Source: Brevifilum sp029548365 (lineage in GTDB: Bacteria; Chloroflexota; Anaerolineae; Anaerolineales; Anaerolineaceae). Taken from it: a DNA stretch of 64,000 nucleotides. Position numbers and translations under genes: made by a program. The notes beneath the pieces were generated by a model. That model was not told the DNA's origin. It saw only the letters and a list, made by a program, of their open reading frames with translations, and did no database searches. Positions 63,321 to 64,000 of the stretch are shown one piece after another; position 1 is the first letter of the stretch, and each line of letters starts with the position of its first letter. Location of the stretch: the NCBI GenBank assembly GCA_035376985.1, contig DAOSSA010000003.1:124001-188000 (forward strand). The letters run 5' to 3'.

Positions 63321-63545
63321 CTAATAGTCTGCTTTTGACTGTCGATCTTTTTCAATTAATATCTTAATGGCTTCAATCGCCACCCGGATCGGTCGGTCAA
63401 CATCAAGAAGTGCATCTTTTTCCTCAGTAGTCAAATCACTTTCTTTATACAGGCTGACCATATGCATGACCCCACCCGCCCGTTTACGGTAAATCGAGGA
63501 AAGAATAAAGAGTGCAGCTGCTTCCATCTCTGAACAGACGGCTCA
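63321..63545 (-). pseudogene. udp: Uridine phosphorylase, C-terminal fragment
   Basis: Reads VCSEMEAAALFILSSIYRKR, AGGVMHMVSLYKESDLT and ends EKDRQSKADY. CSEMEAAALF and the IYRKRAGGV block are the end of nucleoside phosphorylases of the uridine phosphorylase type. The first ~190 residues are missing; the frame runs into transposase sequence of the other strand at about 63530-63545 and an in-frame TGA follows. Truncation by an insertion sequence is the likely cause. Confidence 0.75.
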
Positions 63546-63861
63546 GGCGGATGAGGCAGTGAATTCAAAAATTCATTTTGAAGAAAGTTGTGCAGAACTG
63601 GGCTTGAAATTGTTTGTGTTACCGCCCCGCTCTCCTAAACTGAATGGCAGAGTTGAACGAGCCCATCGAACCCATTTGGACGAATTCTATTCAGCTTATC
63701 CGATTGACTTTGCCTCACCAACACTCAATAACGTGCTTGAAGAATGGGAAAGAATCTACAATAAAGTCCGTCCCCATCGTGCTCTGGACAACCTGACGCC
63801 TTTTGAGTATATCCAACAATACCACCCTTCGATGATCCCCGAATTGTCTCATATGTATTGA
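63530..63861 (+). pseudogene. IS481-type transposase C-terminus with two frameshifts
   Basis: The frame ending at TGA 63861 reads KLFVLPPRSPKLNGRVERAH, then RTHLDEFYSAYPIDF and RPHRALDNLTPFEYIQ, the end of a DDE integrase-core transposase. Upstream, joining GGATGAGGCAGTGAATTCAAA in another frame restores the catalytic D-G-G-S-E-F block (QADGGSEFKNSFEESC) if one G is added near 63554 and one T is removed near 63575. So two opposite frameshifts, plus loss of the N-terminal part, have inactivated it. Confidence 0.7.
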
Positions 63862-63875
63862 ACCCATACACACCC

Positions 63876-63903
63876 TTGACAAGCCCATGAATTCCATTAT
63901 AAT
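63876..63903 (+). promoter_or_regulatory. Consensus sigma-70 promoter pointing out of the window
   Basis: TTGACA (63876-63881), 16-nt spacer, TATAAT (63898-63903): both hexamers perfect. A gene may begin at ATG 63976 (ATGAATATTGATCACGAATC...), but the window ends 25 nt later and no ribosome binding site is clear. Confidence 0.7.
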
Positions 63904-64000
63904 AGTGCATATCATCAGGATGTTAAGACGTTATTACAACCTTCTATTAATAATATATATTTTCGATGTTTACTTATGAATATTGATCACGAATCTTCCT

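Overview
The window reads as one chromosomal scaffold segment of an anaerobic bacterium, most likely a member of the Chloroflexota, class Anaerolineae. This is inferred from gene content and style, not from a marker-gene comparison. The signs are a very large SARP/BTAD-type regulator with an AAA+ and TPR body, several lipoproteins with Thr/Pro-rich linkers, SH3b and FHA/VWA-like surface proteins, and an oxygen/nitrosative stress set for anaerobes (FprA-type flavodiiron protein, hybrid cluster protein with its cupin). A run of 100 N at 39833-39932 shows that this is draft assembly.

Layout. 1-7889 is a minus-strand housekeeping run: ychF-like GTPase, UvrD/PcrA helicase, a propeller lipoprotein, NAD kinase, a zinc-ribbon membrane protein and recN (cut by the window edge). 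Then come tRNA-Leu with its own promoter and terminator (8036-8200), the 1186-residue regulator (8264-11824), mutS2 and an SDR epimerase. A low-GC patch at 15745-17388 holds a type II methyltransferase followed by a restriction endonuclease broken by two in-frame stops. 17460-21114 carries sfsA, a PfkB kinase and a glycosyltransferase. 21368-26715 carries two inverted CorA paralogues, a methyltransferase with a coupled small ORF, an SH3b lipoprotein and a ferritin-VIT1 iron transporter.

26904-31862 is an accessory block ending at the 3' side of a CAU tRNA gene (31977-32048): a PD-(D/E)XK nuclease, a dead IS256-type element, a membrane-anchored phosphoribosyltransferase-like protein next to a phosphoribulokinase-like protein, and a 3'-truncated hsdM. 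Core metabolism follows: glnS, FprA, class II fructose-bisphosphate aldolase, a free-standing sigma region 1.1 protein, and cupin plus hcp. After a cupredoxin lipoprotein there is a 70-bp hairpin tandem repeat around the assembly gap, two tRNA-Ser genes, and a phosphorylation-signalling cluster (PP2C phosphatase, VWA/FHA membrane protein, large lipoprotein).

46965-51900 is again accessory. A CrtI-like FAD oxidoreductase and a CrtC/AttH-like protein lie between two 119-bp direct repeats, which are two copies of the 3' end of guaA, so this looks like an insertion into guaA. The intact guaA (with xpt and a HIT protein) encodes a GMP synthase whose glutaminase site is missing its catalytic Cys and Glu. 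The last part holds a dolichyl-phosphate-type glycosyltransferase, a GH13 remnant, recJ, a CcrM-like GANTC-type methyltransferase, pepF, an MFS transporter, and a uridine phosphorylase fragment joined to a broken transposase.

The most interesting items are the pseudo-glutaminase GMP synthase, the guaA-flanked insertion, the kinase/PRTase-like pair, the solitary sigma 1.1 domain, the CorA paralogue without GMN, and several defence or mobile genes at different stages of decay.
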